NCBI GenBank assembly: GCA_964458575.1
Contig: CAYWMD010000001.1
Coordinates: 310,001-374,000, forward strand
Direction: 5' to 3'
DNA from: CAYWMD01 sp964458575
GTDB lineage: Bacteria; Verrucomicrobiota; Verrucomicrobiia; Limisphaerales; JADLHS01
Length of the DNA stretch: 64,000 nucleotides
Below the pieces are notes generated by a model, which was given only the letters and a program-made list of their open reading frames with translations, did no database searches and was not told the DNA's origin. The translations under genes were made by a program, and so were the position numbers. Position 1 is the first letter of the stretch. Every line of letters starts with the position of its first letter. This document shows positions 1 to 8,862 of this stretch, one piece after another.

Positions 1-1571
1 GCGCAGTAATTGAATTCAAAATGTGAGAACGGCAGATTGGTGATGCCGAGAGCGTTGAGAAATTCGTCGTTCGCCGGGTCAACGGCACAACTCGCCGGCG
101 GAATCCGCACCGGCACGAGTGTGATGTTGTTGTCCAGGTTCGCGTCGGGCAGCAAGGCATCGGGATTGATGATCATCTGAAGCATGTAATCGCCGGCTGC
201 GACGCCGGTGATGTCAATGTATTGGCAGGGCAGCCCCGACGCATAGACATCCGCCCAACCGGCCTGCAAACCCTGGTTGTTGCAATTGTACAGGCTTTGC
301 GGCTTCGCGGTCGGCGACCAGCTTTTCACGTCCTCGACACAAAACCCGACCTTCTTGCCAGTCGCGACCACGTTGCCGTTGGTGTCGAGCAGATGGTATT
401 CGGCGAATTGCTCGAAATGAAAATGCGCGTGGCAGGAGGCCCAGCGAAACAGCGGATTGGTCGCCGGACTGCCCAAAACCAGATCGCCGGGGCCGAGATT
501 GCGCGTCTCGGTCGTGAAGCTCAACAACCGGCGCGTGCCCTCGACGGCGCAGCCTTCCCTCACCTCGCAATCCGTCGAGCGAAACGTGCGGGTGACGACC
601 GTGGGCGACGCGGCGGGTCCCCAAATGATCAGGTCCGGCAACGCGGACCCAGTCTGATTCCAGTTCAAAACCGCGATGCCGGAACCGCCGCCGAAGCCGT
701 CCACCGCGATGCGATACGTTGTTCCGGCCACCGGCGTGAACGTGACGCGGCTCATGCGATTGGTCGCGCCGGCGATGTCGTCGTTGTTCGTCACCACGGT
801 GAGACTGGAAACTTCCGCGCCGGTGTAAACCGCCAGCACGGTGTCGAAGGTGCTGCCGAGCGTGTCGAAGGTCACGGGCGTGTTCGTCGTTGCCGTCCAG
901 CAATACCAGAGCGATTTGCCGCCCGCATTCCCGGCGTGATCGGGTTCGGCCGGCTCTTTGGTGGCGTTGGCATTGTTGTCCGATTGCACGCCGGACTTGC
1001 CGCCGAGATTGACGCACGTGGCGAAGGTGTCGCTCAAGCAAAAATCCTGCGCCAGGGATTCCTCCGCGTGATGGTAGAGGTCAACGTCGTTCGTGCTGGC
1101 GCGGGTGTAATCCGGATTGGGCTGGCCGTTGCGGAAAATCTGGATCATGTAATCGCGGCAAGCGCAATTGCTGTCGAGCGGCAACTCGAGATAACGCTGG
1201 TTGACGCTGCTGCAGCCGGTGATGACGTGTGGCGCGGTGGTGGCGAGCAATGTCCAGGTGTTGGAAGCGCACGGTTTGAAATAAATCTTTTCATAAACCG
1301 TGAGCGTGCCGTTGCAATAGAATACCTCGGGATCCCAGTTCAACCGCGCCACGTCGCCCGGCAGGGTGCCGGCTCGGCAGCCATCGCCGTCGCAGTCCTG
1401 TTGGAACGTCCACCACGCGTCGCCGATGGTTGCCGTTTGCGCTCCCGCCGGCATGGTAAACAGCATGAGAACGGCAGCAAGGATGCCGGCGCTGAAAGTT
1501 CCGATCCCGTTCGCCGCCGGTCGGCGGATGGGCAGGAGCTGCTCGTCAAGCTCGTGACTATGCGTGTGCAA
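1..1571 (-). CDS. Lysyl oxidase family protein with PPC-like domain (3' end cut by window edge)
   Basis: This reading frame stays open from about 1571 down to base 1, so the C-terminus is missing. The translation has a secretion-like start (hydrophobic AGILAAVLMLF then AGAQT), a PPC/PKD-like beta domain in the middle (FDTVLAVYTG, then SRVTFTPVAGTTYRIAVDG), and a lysyl-oxidase copper motif (WASCHAHFHF followed by AEYHLLD). After that come GKKVGFCVED, a C-rich stretch with LQAGWADVYASGLPCQYIDI, and AGDYMLQMIINP. These match the animal/bacterial lysyl oxidase fold, in which the HxHxH cluster binds copper and the enzyme oxidises lysine amines to aldehydes. The only ATGs (1466 and 12 bases further in) would break the signal peptide. 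I therefore prefer a TTG at 1571, after an in-frame TAG; the start is unsure. Family call is strong; activity and substrate are inference. Confidence 0.85.
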   Translation of the reverse strand, partial: MHTHSHELDEQLLPIRRPAANGIGTFSAGILAAVLMLFTMPAGAQTATIGDAWWTFQQDCDGDGCRAGTLPGDVARLNWDPEVFYCNGTLTVYEKIYFKPCASNTWTLLATTAPHVITGCSSVNQRYLELPLDSNCACRDYMIQIFRNGQPNPDYTRASTNDVDLYHHAEESLAQDFCLSDTFATCVNLGGKSGVQSDNNANATKEPAEPDHAGNAGGKSLWYCWTATTNTPVTFDTLGSTFDTVLAVYTGAEVSSLTVVTNNDDIAGATNRMSRVTFTPVAGTTYRIAVDGFGGGSGIAVLNWNQTGSALPDLIIWGPAASPTVVTRTFRSTDCEVREGCAVEGTRRLLSFTTETRNLGPGDLVLGSPATNPLFRWASCHAHFHFEQFAEYHLLDTNGNVVATGKKVGFCVEDVKSWSPTAKPQSLYNCNNQGLQAGWADVYASGLPCQYIDITGVAAGDYMLQMIINPDALLPDANLDNNITLVPVRIPPASCAVDPANDEFLNALGITNLPFSHFEFNYC

Positions 1572-1717
1572 GGTGGGGCTAAATAAGCAGACTCGGTGCG
1601 GTCTGTCGAGCGCGCCACAGGTACCGGCGCAGGGAGTGACAGGTAATTTGGCGGCCTGTTAGAGGGTATGAACGGTGGCCGCAACCAAGCGCTGCCAGCG
1701 GTTGTCCCGGCCACGGG

Positions 1718-2596
1718 CTACGGGGTTTTGTCCATTTGAACCCGGGCCGCCACGGGGAGGTGGTCGCTCGGGAACCGGCCATCGCGCGAGAAAGTCACAA
1801 TTTCAGCCTCGTCCACCGCCACCTCGCCACGTGCAAGTATCCAGTCAATCCGCCGTTCGTTTTTTGCGAGCGCCTTGAATCCGTTGAACGTGCTGTAGCC
1901 TTCACCCCGGCGGGTTCGGGCCAGCAACCACGTGTCGGCAAAGAACCGGTCGCCGACCAACACGTCGTAAGCCCGGTCACGACCGGGCACGGCGTTGAAA
2001 TCCCCCGTCAGCAGGACCGGCAACGCCGGTTCGAGCGCGGCCACGCGTTGGCGGATGAGTTCGACGCTTTTTTCCTGTGCGGTCCGGTTGCCGTCCACGT
2101 GGGTGGTGAAGAAATAGAACTCGCGTCCGGTTCGCCGGTCGGCAAACCGCACCCATGTGACCAGGCGCGGCGGGAGCTTGCTGCCCCAGGTTTTGGAACC
2201 GATGACCGCGGGCGTGTCCGACAACCAGAAGTGGTCGAAAGCCAGTGGCTCGAGGCGCGCCTTGCGAAAAAAAACCGCCATAAACTCGCCGTGGCTGCCG
2301 CCTTCGCGGCTTTGCCCGATCCAGTCGAATTCCGGCAGGTCCGCGGCGAGGTTTTTCAACTGCGAATACCAGCCTTCCTGCGTGCCGATAACATCCGGCG
2401 CGACCTGCCGGATGCACTCGACCACAAGCGCCCGGCGATCTCGCCATGGCACGGGCGAACCGGGACTGGCGGAACGCAAGTTGTAGGTCATCACAGCCAA
2501 AGGGGGATTCGTGGTGGCAACAACTGTCGCCGGCGCCGACAAGCCGGCGAACGCCAGCAGCAACACCCGTCCAAATTGTGGGAACGTCCGCGCCAT
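1718..2596 (-). CDS. Secreted endonuclease/exonuclease/phosphatase family protein (copy 1)
   Basis: 292 residues. The ATG at 2596 gives a clean signal peptide (MARTFPQFGRVLLLAFAG ending near VVA). The EEP (DNase I-like/exonuclease III-like) fold is shown by VMTYNLR at the start, GTQEGW (metal-binding Glu), FFTTHVDG, LLTGDFNA (catalytic Asp/Asn), RIDWIL and FPSDHLPV (catalytic Asp-His). The family hydrolyses phosphodiesters, phosphoinositides or sphingomyelin; secreted members of this length are usually of unknown substrate. It follows the first pseudopilin by 10 bases and so probably shares its transcript. A paralogue with the same motif order lies at 15140-16054. Confidence 0.85.
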   Translation of the reverse strand: MARTFPQFGRVLLLAFAGLSAPATVVATTNPPLAVMTYNLRSASPGSPVPWRDRRALVVECIRQVAPDVIGTQEGWYSQLKNLAADLPEFDWIGQSREGGSHGEFMAVFFRKARLEPLAFDHFWLSDTPAVIGSKTWGSKLPPRLVTWVRFADRRTGREFYFFTTHVDGNRTAQEKSVELIRQRVAALEPALPVLLTGDFNAVPGRDRAYDVLVGDRFFADTWLLARTRRGEGYSTFNGFKALAKNERRIDWILARGEVAVDEAEIVTFSRDGRFPSDHLPVAARVQMDKTP

Positions 2597-2606
2597 CGTG
2601 GGCCTT

Positions 2607-3362
2607 TCAGTTGTCGCCCTTGGCCAGTTTCCACCGCTCGGCATAGGTGCCCCGGTTGATCCATTCCACATGGCCGTCGCAAAACAGCCAGACGTTGCCC
2701 GCATTACCGTGGTTGTCCACGGAGTCAGGGAAATTATTCGCGCCGGACGGTTTGCCATCGTCGGCGTCGGTGATGAGCAGCACCCCGGACGGGCCGGGTT
2801 TGACGCCTTCGTAGCCCGGCAATGTTTGAATCGAGTACGCCGCGACACTGTTGAATGTCTTCTTGATGCTGTCCCCGAACAATCCAAAAACCTCGTAGCT
2901 GTGCCCTTCGCCGGCGGCGCGACCGTTCGGGGCGTTGTCCAGCAAGCCGCGAATGACCATTTCAAAGGTGGATTTCGAACCGATGGCGTAGGTGGTGACC
3001 TGATTGCTGGCGTTGATCGAGTTTTGCGTAGCGGGGCAGGTAAAGCTCTTCAACGGCGCCATCGGCGTGGGGTGCATCCAGGACAGGTCGTCATCACCCA
3101 CGGATCGCTTGCCGGCGGAAGCGCCGCGGGAATCAGCAATCAGGTGGCCCTTGAACTCGTCTGCATACATCTGGCTGGCCAGACCCATTTGCTTGAGGTT
3201 GTTGATGCATCCGACCCGGTGCGCGCGTTCCTTGGCTTTGGCCAGCGCGGGCAACAGCAGCGCCGCCAGAATGGCAATGATGGCAATGACCACGAGCAAC
3301 TCGATGAGCGTGAAAGCGCGGTGCCGGAGGGATCGTTTCGTTTCAAACGCGGGTGGCTTCAT
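2607..3362 (-). CDS. H-X9-DG type prepilin-like protein (tandem copy 1)
   Basis: 251 residues from the ATG at 3362. A type II secretion/type IV pilin N-terminal cleavage and methylation motif (RAFTLIELLVVIAIIAILAALLLPAL) sits near residues 15-40, with Glu at position 5 of the mature helix. The C-terminal half carries the H-X9-DG signature (DNHGNAGNVWLFCDGHVEW). Between them are LKQMGLASQMYADE, an SFTCPATQ segment and LLDNAPNGR...GEGHSYE, which all four neighbouring copies share. It is likely processed by a prepilin peptidase and anchored or assembled at the cell envelope. It is the last pilin of an operon running 7809 to 1718. Confidence 0.88.
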   Translation of the reverse strand: MKPPAFETKRSLRHRAFTLIELLVVIAIIAILAALLLPALAKAKERAHRVGCINNLKQMGLASQMYADEFKGHLIADSRGASAGKRSVGDDDLSWMHPTPMAPLKSFTCPATQNSINASNQVTTYAIGSKSTFEMVIRGLLDNAPNGRAAGEGHSYEVFGLFGDSIKKTFNSVAAYSIQTLPGYEGVKPGPSGVLLITDADDGKPSGANNFPDSVDNHGNAGNVWLFCDGHVEWINRGTYAERWKLAKGDN

Positions 3363-3403
3363 GGTTTTGAATTGCAAGGGGCAGGCGGTTTGCACGCGGG
3401 CGA

Positions 3404-4180
3404 TCACGGGCTGGACCGGCTGGTGTCCTGCGAGATGTTCCACGCCAGAATGTATTCCTGTCGTTTGACCCAGGCGGCGTGACCATCGCAAAAGGCCACG
3501 TTGGTGCCGGTGGCGCCATGATTGTCCCCCGCGTCCGGATAATCATTCACCGAACCGGGCGCCGCGGAAGTGTCGTCGGCATCGTGCAACAACCAGATGC
3601 GCGAGGGCCCGGGTTTGACTCCCTCCCAACCGGGCGTCTTTTCCAGCGTGTAGGCCAGGACGAGCTTTTGGGTTTTTTTGACGTCCTGGATCGTGCCGCG
3701 CACTTCGTAACTGTGGCCCTCACCCGTGTCGCGGCCGTTAGGGGCGTTGTCGAGCAGGCCGCGGACGACGCTGGTCAGCAAGGTTTTCGAGCCACATTCG
3801 AAGGTGATCACCACGTTGCTGATGCCGATCGAATTCCGGGTGGCGGGGCAGATGAAACTTTTCGGATTGGCAACATACACCGGATACAACCACGACAAAT
3901 CATCGTCACTGTTCACGCGGACGCCGGGCGAACGCCCGCGGGTGTCGGCCATCAGGTGGCCGTTGAAATCATCCGCGTACATCTGGCTGCCCAGGCCCAT
4001 TTGTTTGAGGTTGTTCCAACAGGCCGCGCAATGCGCCCGCGCTTTCGCCCGGGCCAGCGCCGGCAGCAACAAGGCCGCGAGAATCGCGATGATCGCAATG
4101 ACCACCAGCAATTCGATCAGCGTGAAGCCCCTCCGGGCGGCCGGCACGGGACGCTCTGAAAGTTGCGCTATCATTGTCAT
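3404..4180 (-). CDS. H-X9-DG type prepilin-like protein (tandem copy 2)
   Basis: 258 residues from the ATG at 4180; a second ATG two codons later (4174) is equally possible. The pilin motif is RRGFTLIELLVVIAIIAILAAL, followed by LKQMGLGSQMYADDF, SFICPATR, LLDNAPNGRDTGEGHSYE and the H-X9-DG box (DNHGATGTNVAFCDGHAAW). The start lies 11 bases after the stop of copy 3, so translation is probably coupled. It ends with SQDTSRSSP, very like the end of copy 4 (SQDTDRSAP). Copies 2 and 4 therefore look like one subgroup, and copies 1 and 3 (ending KGDN/KGSN) like another. Confidence 0.88.
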   Translation of the reverse strand: MTMIAQLSERPVPAARRGFTLIELLVVIAIIAILAALLLPALARAKARAHCAACWNNLKQMGLGSQMYADDFNGHLMADTRGRSPGVRVNSDDDLSWLYPVYVANPKSFICPATRNSIGISNVVITFECGSKTLLTSVVRGLLDNAPNGRDTGEGHSYEVRGTIQDVKKTQKLVLAYTLEKTPGWEGVKPGPSRIWLLHDADDTSAAPGSVNDYPDAGDNHGATGTNVAFCDGHAAWVKRQEYILAWNISQDTSRSSP

Positions 4181-4191
4181 CAAGTCCGGGT

Positions 4192-5007
4192 TCAATTGGA
4201 GCCCTTGGCCACGTTCCAGCGCAACTCGTAAACCGCGCGGGGAATCCACTCGGCGTGACCGTCGCAGAACAACCAGTTCTGACCGTCCGCGCCGTGGTTG
4301 TCCACCGGATCGGGATAATTGCTCCGCCCGGTGGGCTTGCCATCATCCCCTTCCACCATCAGCAGGATGCCGACCGGCCCCGGTTTGACGCCTTCGTAGC
4401 CCGCCAGTTTTTGGATCGTATAAGCCATGACCCGATCCAGCGTTTTTTTCTGCTTCGGCTCGGCGGGTTGGTTTTCGTAAAGCACCCCGAATACCTCGTA
4501 GCTGTGCCCTTCGCCGGCCGCCCGGCCATTGGGGGCGTTGTCCAGCAGCCCGCGAATCGCACTCGTGAGCGCGGACTTGGAGCCGAACTCGAACGTCGTG
4601 ACCCGGTTGCTGGGGTTGATGGAGTGCTCGGTGCTGGGACAAACAAAACTGCGCAGGGGCGCGATGGGCGTGGGATGCAGCCACGAAAGGTCGTCGTCGT
4701 TGGTGACCCGTGTGCCCGGCGTGCTGCCGCGCGAGTCGGCAATCAAATGTCCGTTGTTGTCGTTGGCGTACATCTGACTGCCCAGCCCCAATTGTTTGAG
4801 GTTGTTCACACAGCCGATCCGCCGCGCCCGCTCCTTGGCCCGGCTCAACGCGGGCAGCAACAGCGCCGCCAGAATGGCGATGATGGCGATGACCACCAGC
4901 AACTCGATGAGGGTGAAGCCCGACGCGCCCGGCTTTTGGATTCCAGCCGGCGGTTGCGCACGACCTTCGGCGCGTTCTGACGAGGCCGCATCGCGCCGGT
5001 CGCTCAT
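4192..5007 (-). CDS. H-X9-DG type prepilin-like protein (tandem copy 3)
   Basis: 271 residues from the ATG at 5007, whose first bases overlap the stop of copy 4 (ATGA). An upstream extension is possible, but the overlap favours this start. It has an unusually long hydrophilic leader of about 30 residues before the pilin motif (SGFTLIELLVVIAIIAILAAL). The rest follows the shared pattern: LKQLGLGSQMYAND, SFVCPSTE, LLDNAPNGRAAGEGHSYEVFG and DNHGADGQNWLFCDGHAEW. Relative to copy 1 it has a short insertion around LYENQPAEPKQKK. Envelope-located pilin-like protein; function in the set is unknown. Confidence 0.87.
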   Translation of the reverse strand: MSDRRDAASSERAEGRAQPPAGIQKPGASGFTLIELLVVIAIIAILAALLLPALSRAKERARRIGCVNNLKQLGLGSQMYANDNNGHLIADSRGSTPGTRVTNDDDLSWLHPTPIAPLRSFVCPSTEHSINPSNRVTTFEFGSKSALTSAIRGLLDNAPNGRAAGEGHSYEVFGVLYENQPAEPKQKKTLDRVMAYTIQKLAGYEGVKPGPVGILLMVEGDDGKPTGRSNYPDPVDNHGADGQNWLFCDGHAEWIPRAVYELRWNVAKGSN

Positions 5008-5777
5008 GGGGCGGAGCGGTCGGTGTCCTGTGAGATGTTCCATACCAGGAGATAGTTTTTCTGGCTTACCCACTCCGCGTGGCCGTCGCAGAACAGGATG
5101 TTGCACCCGGTCGCGCCGTGGTTGTCCCCCGCGTCCGGATAATTGTTGACCCCGGTGGGCTTGCCGTCATCCGCGTCGTGCAACAACAGCACGCGGGCCG
5201 GCCCCGGCTTGACGCCCGCCCAGCCTTTGAGTTTTTGAATGGTGTAGCCGGCCACGAGGTTCTCGGTTTTCTTCTTGTCGCCGATGGTGCCCTGATATTC
5301 GTAACTGTGGCCCTCGCCCACGGCGCGGCCATTGGGAGCGTTGTCCAGCAAGCCGCGGATGACCGTCTCGAACACCGATTTTGAGCCGATGGCGTGGGTG
5401 ATGACACGGTTGCTGGAGTTGATGAAGTTTTGCGTGGCTGGGCAGAGGAAGGCTTTCAGCGGCGGGATCAGTTCGGGATACATCCAACTCAAGTCATCAT
5501 CGGAGTCGTTCCGGACGCCGGGCGAACTGCCGCGCGAATCGGCCAGCAGATGGCCATTGTGGTCGTTGGCGTACATGAGTGTGGCCATGCCCAGTTGCTT
5601 GAGATTGTTCAGGCAACTGGTGCGGTGCGCCCGTTCCTTGGCTTTGGCCAGGGCGGGCAACAAGAGCGCCGCCAGGATGGCGATGATGGCGATGACGACC
5701 AGCAACTCGATGAGAGTGAAGCCGCGCCCGTGCGCGCCGGGCGCGGCCTGCTTGACGCTGGAACTGTCCGCCCGCAT
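5004..5777 (-). CDS. H-X9-DG type prepilin-like protein (tandem copy 4)
   Basis: 257 residues from the ATG at 5777 (a GTG directly before it at 5780 is possible). Motifs: GRGFTLIELLVVIAIIAILAAL, LKQLGMATLMYANDH, AFLCPATQ, LLDNAPNGRAVGEGHSYE and DNHGATGCNILFCDGHAEW. It lies 19 bases after the end of the propeller gene and overlaps copy 3 by 4 bases. It is therefore the first pilin in the operon order propeller, copy 4, copy 3, copy 2, copy 1, EEP protein. No pilus assembly ATPase or platform gene is in the window. Confidence 0.88.
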   Translation of the reverse strand: MRADSSSVKQAAPGAHGRGFTLIELLVVIAIIAILAALLLPALAKAKERAHRTSCLNNLKQLGMATLMYANDHNGHLLADSRGSSPGVRNDSDDDLSWMYPELIPPLKAFLCPATQNFINSSNRVITHAIGSKSVFETVIRGLLDNAPNGRAVGEGHSYEYQGTIGDKKKTENLVAGYTIQKLKGWAGVKPGPARVLLLHDADDGKPTGVNNYPDAGDNHGATGCNILFCDGHAEWVSQKNYLLVWNISQDTDRSAP

Positions 5778-5796
5778 CACCAGTTGGGGGTTGTGC

Positions 5797-7809
5797 TCAG
5801 GGCAACTGCACCCGGAAAAACTGCTGGTCGCCCAGCGGATTGGGAATCGGATAGGGCGAGGTCGCGCCCACCACGTTGGTGTAAACGCCCCCGACTTCCG
5901 GCGCCGCCAGCAAAATGGCCTCAGGCGGCGACCACGTCACCGTGAGGGTCGCGCCATCGTAACCGAGGTTGATCACGGGCAGCGCGCCCAACGCCTGAAT
6001 CGTCACGCCCCCGGAGCCACCAACGACAAACCGGTTGGCGCCGTAGGTGATGTACCGTTGCGAAACGCTGTTGATCGTGACGTGGCGCGTCCAATTGATG
6101 CCGTTCGTGGACGACATGATGGTCGCCGAACCGCCCGCCGCCACCAGCCGGCCCGATCCGAACGCCATCCCGTTGAACGTGGGGTCCGAACTGCCGCCGG
6201 ACAATCGCACGGTCCAGTTCGTCCCGTCGGGCGAGGTGATGATACGGTTGCGCTCGCCGAACGTGACAAAGTTGCCCAAGGCGTAAACAACGCCGTTCAA
6301 GTTGCGCGTGTCCGGAAAGGTTTGGCCCACCCAGTTGACGCCGTCCGGTGACGTGCGGATCACCCCGCTGTCGCCGGCGACAACGAACTGCCCCGCGCCA
6401 TAAGCCGCACCGCGCAAGGTGGTCGTGACGCCGGATGTCTGCTGCGTCCAGTTCGTCCCGTCCGGCGAGATCACAATCACGCCCGAAGCTCCGACGCCGA
6501 TGAAGAGGCCATTGGCATACGCCATACCGTTGAGCGTGGTGGCAACGGGCGAAGTTTGCATGACCCAGTTCGTGCCTTCGTCCGCCGAAGTCAGGATCGT
6601 GCCGGTGTCGCCGCCCGCGACAAACAGCCCGGCACCGTAGGCGATGGCCCGAAGGTTGACCGCGTATCCCGTCAGGCGGTAGGTCCAGTTGACGCCATCG
6701 GGGGAAGTCACTACCGAGCCGCCCAAATTGGCGACGACGATCTGATTGCCGCTCCACGCGCCGGCATTGTTGTAATCCGTCCAGCTGTACGGAGTGCGGC
6801 CGACCCAGTTAGCTGCCAGACCGTTCGGCGAACTCATCGAGCCGCCATAATGCCCGACCGCCACGAACAGGCCCGAGGCATAGGTAATGCCGGCCCAATC
6901 CTCGTTGCCCACCGAAGGCAACCCCGCCGTCCAGGTATCGCCGTCCGGTGAGGTGGTGACCCAGGAAACCCCGCTCGAGGAACCAACGGCCGTGAAACCG
7001 ATTCCCGGCGCATAAGCGACGCTCTTCAGCGAAACCGTCGTTCCGGAGCCGGCGCCCGGCGCGGTCCAATTCACGGCGTCTGGAGAATTCAAAACCAAAC
7101 CCGAAGAGCCTACCGCCACAAAGATGCCATTGCCGATGCCGTTCGTACCGTAGGTGATAGCGTTCAGGGTCACGGTGGTGGGTGGTACGTTGGTGATCCA
7201 GTCAATACCGTTGCTCGAAGTCAGCACCTTTCCGGCACTGCCCACCGCCACGAATCCGAACCCCGGCACATGCGTGATGCCATTCAAATGACTGGAACTG
7301 CCGGCGTCAAAAAGCCGGCGGATCCAGTTTGTGCCGTCGGCCGAAGTCCACACACCGCTGCGCTCGGTGACCGCGACGAACAGCCCTTCACCGTAAGCCA
7401 GCCCGTAAACGGCACGCGTGGCGGTGTTGGTCCAGGATTGTTTGAACCAGTTGGTCACGTCGGTGGAGGTCAGGATCATGCCGGAATTGCCGGCGCCCGT
7501 GCCGGCGGCCACATAGGTGCCGTTCCCGAACACCACGGCGCTCAGGTCACCATTGGTGGGCGGCCGGCTGACCGCCCAAGGTACCGTCGCCACATCGGTC
7601 GAGTGAATAATGGCGCCGTAATTGCCCACGCCCACGACCCGGCCGCCGCCGTAGGTCACCGCACTCATGCGGTTGCCCTGGGGCAGCGGATTGACCCATT
7701 GCCAATCGTCCAACGGATCGGCGGCTTGAAGGAGCGGGGACAATGCTGCCAGCAGAAGCATGGGCAGCCCGATGGTTACAGCGGAAATGCGGTTCATTCT
7801 GGTTTTCAT
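5797..7809 (-). CDS. Secreted WD40/sialidase-like beta-propeller protein
   Basis: 670 residues from the ATG at 7809, which gives a signal peptide (MKTRMNRISAVTIGLPMLLLAAL ... LLQAAD). The body is a string of about a dozen 40-50 residue repeats of the form AITYGxGxFVAVGxxGxIxTSPDGxNWT. This is typical of YCF48/sialidase-like propellers that in Verrucomicrobia are exported and often carry a C-terminal Fn3-like piece. The C-terminus here (YDGATLTVTWSPPEAILLAAPE...NPLGDQQFFRVQLP) matches the short C-terminal domain common on such proteins. It is the first gene of the operon holding the four pseudopilins, and a 16-bp palindrome lies about 85 bases upstream. Ligand unknown. Confidence 0.8.
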   Translation of the reverse strand: MKTRMNRISAVTIGLPMLLLAALSPLLQAADPLDDWQWVNPLPQGNRMSAVTYGGGRVVGVGNYGAIIHSTDVATVPWAVSRPPTNGDLSAVVFGNGTYVAAGTGAGNSGMILTSTDVTNWFKQSWTNTATRAVYGLAYGEGLFVAVTERSGVWTSADGTNWIRRLFDAGSSSHLNGITHVPGFGFVAVGSAGKVLTSSNGIDWITNVPPTTVTLNAITYGTNGIGNGIFVAVGSSGLVLNSPDAVNWTAPGAGSGTTVSLKSVAYAPGIGFTAVGSSSGVSWVTTSPDGDTWTAGLPSVGNEDWAGITYASGLFVAVGHYGGSMSSPNGLAANWVGRTPYSWTDYNNAGAWSGNQIVVANLGGSVVTSPDGVNWTYRLTGYAVNLRAIAYGAGLFVAGGDTGTILTSADEGTNWVMQTSPVATTLNGMAYANGLFIGVGASGVIVISPDGTNWTQQTSGVTTTLRGAAYGAGQFVVAGDSGVIRTSPDGVNWVGQTFPDTRNLNGVVYALGNFVTFGERNRIITSPDGTNWTVRLSGGSSDPTFNGMAFGSGRLVAAGGSATIMSSTNGINWTRHVTINSVSQRYITYGANRFVVGGSGGVTIQALGALPVINLGYDGATLTVTWSPPEAILLAAPEVGGVYTNVVGATSPYPIPNPLGDQQFFRVQLP

Positions 7810-8173
7810 TGCGGTTTTGAATTTGAGTTTCTGCGGCGTTCGGAATCTGTGCTTTCGTTCGCAGTATTTACTGTCCCGCCTTCGGCCGGATAGTCGCATC
7901 TTCATGCGATATGGCCGGCAGTCCGCGGGGCGGTTGGTTGTTTTCGTCTCTTTTCACGGGTCGGCGCGCCTTTCAGCCCGTGGTCCGGTTCGTTTCGTTT
8001 GCGGCACTTTTGCCATGACGCGGAAGAGGGTGAGGTGTCCCCGTGACGGGTCAAAGTCGCCCAGGTTACGTTTGAGCAAACTAGCCCCGAATGAACGCCC
8101 GGGTGACAATCCGGGAAATTGAAGTGATTGCGCGCTACGGCCGGTGGCCAAGCGCGGCTGACCGCAGTCCCGT
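7810..8173. other. Intergenic region upstream of the propeller-pilin operon
   Basis: 364 bases between the start of the propeller gene and the stop of the response regulator. It contains the 16-bp palindrome at 7894-7909 and a small hairpin near 8097-8117 (CCCGG, 8-base loop, CCGGG) that could end the response-regulator transcript, although it lacks a T run. The short open frames here have no recognisable features and I do not call them genes. Confidence 0.5.
7894..7909. promoter_or_regulatory. 16-bp palindromic operator candidate (site 1)
   Basis: TCGCATCTTCATGCGA: two perfect 6-base arms around a 4-base spacer. It lies 85 bases upstream of the propeller/pilin operon start (7809). The same 16 bases occur, inverted, at 8863-8878, and with one change at 15092-15107, each upstream of a minus-strand gene. 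A binding site for a dimeric regulator, perhaps the LuxR-type response regulator encoded next door, is inference. Confidence 0.6.
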
Positions 8174-8800
8174 TCAGCGGCTCATGAATTTGAGCATCGC
8201 CGCGGCCCGGGAATGCACGTGCAGCTTGTCATAAATCTTGCGGATGTGCGTGCGCACGGTGTCCATGCTGATGGCGAGATTGTCGGCGATTTCCTTGTAG
8301 AGAAAACCCTGGGACAGTTGCGCCAAGATTTCCAGTTCGCGCGGGCTGAGTTTATCCAGGTCGGAGGCCGGTTCGGACATGCCGCGAAAATACTGCACGA
8401 CCTGTCGTGCGATCTGGGGTGTCATGGGCGAGCCGCCGGACCGGGCTTCACGGATGGCCGCCAGCACACCGCTGGAAGGCGTGCGCTTGAGCAGATAGCC
8501 GGTCGCCCCGGCCATCAGCGAACGGAACAGCCGGTCGCTGTCCCCATACACGGTCAGCATAAGAAACTGGGTGTCCGGCACCTGCTTCTTGAGGCGACGC
8601 ACACATTCGATGCCGTCCATGCCCGGCAGGTTGATGTCCACCAACACCACGTCGGGCCGGTGGCGCGGCAACCCGGCCAGGGCGCTCTCCGCGTCGGGAA
8701 AGTGGGCCACCGGACGACAGTCGGTGCTCCGGTCGAGCATGGCGGCCAGACCGGACCGTATGCCTTCGTCGTCTTCCACGATTGCCACGCGTATGGGCAT
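8174..8800 (-). CDS. LuxR/NarL family two-component response regulator
   Basis: 208 residues from the ATG at 8800; a GTG/TTG nine codons upstream is less likely because the receiver domain starts directly at MPIRVAIVEDDEGIR. The receiver domain has the acidic pair D10-D11, phospho-acceptor D55 (LVDINLPGMDG), T in LMLTVYG and K near 105 (YLLKRT). The C-terminal GerE-type helix-turn-helix is LSPRELEILAQLSQGFLYKEIADNLAISMDTVRTHIRKIYDKL (about 147-190). It is encoded just downstream of the propeller sensor kinase, which has a matching HisKA_3 domain, so the two are a likely cognate pair. A palindrome copy lies 63 bases upstream of this start, suggesting autoregulation. Confidence 0.93.
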   Translation of the reverse strand: MPIRVAIVEDDEGIRSGLAAMLDRSTDCRPVAHFPDAESALAGLPRHRPDVVLVDINLPGMDGIECVRRLKKQVPDTQFLMLTVYGDSDRLFRSLMAGATGYLLKRTPSSGVLAAIREARSGGSPMTPQIARQVVQYFRGMSEPASDLDKLSPRELEILAQLSQGFLYKEIADNLAISMDTVRTHIRKIYDKLHVHSRAAAMLKFMSR

Positions 8801-8862
8801 AACTTCAACTGGGGCGCAGACGCTCACGACCCCAACCTAGCGGTTGGACGGCTGTTTTCGCA

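Noticed and set aside
222..1586. 454-residue open frame on the plus strand
   Set aside because: It lies opposite the lysyl-oxidase frame, whose translation has clear motifs. The plus-strand product has only low-complexity Arg/Ala/Gly.
5797..7809. Tandem DNA repeat or CRISPR-like array
   Set aside because: The periodicity is at protein level (propeller repeats of 40-50 residues); no exact DNA repeats or equal spacers.
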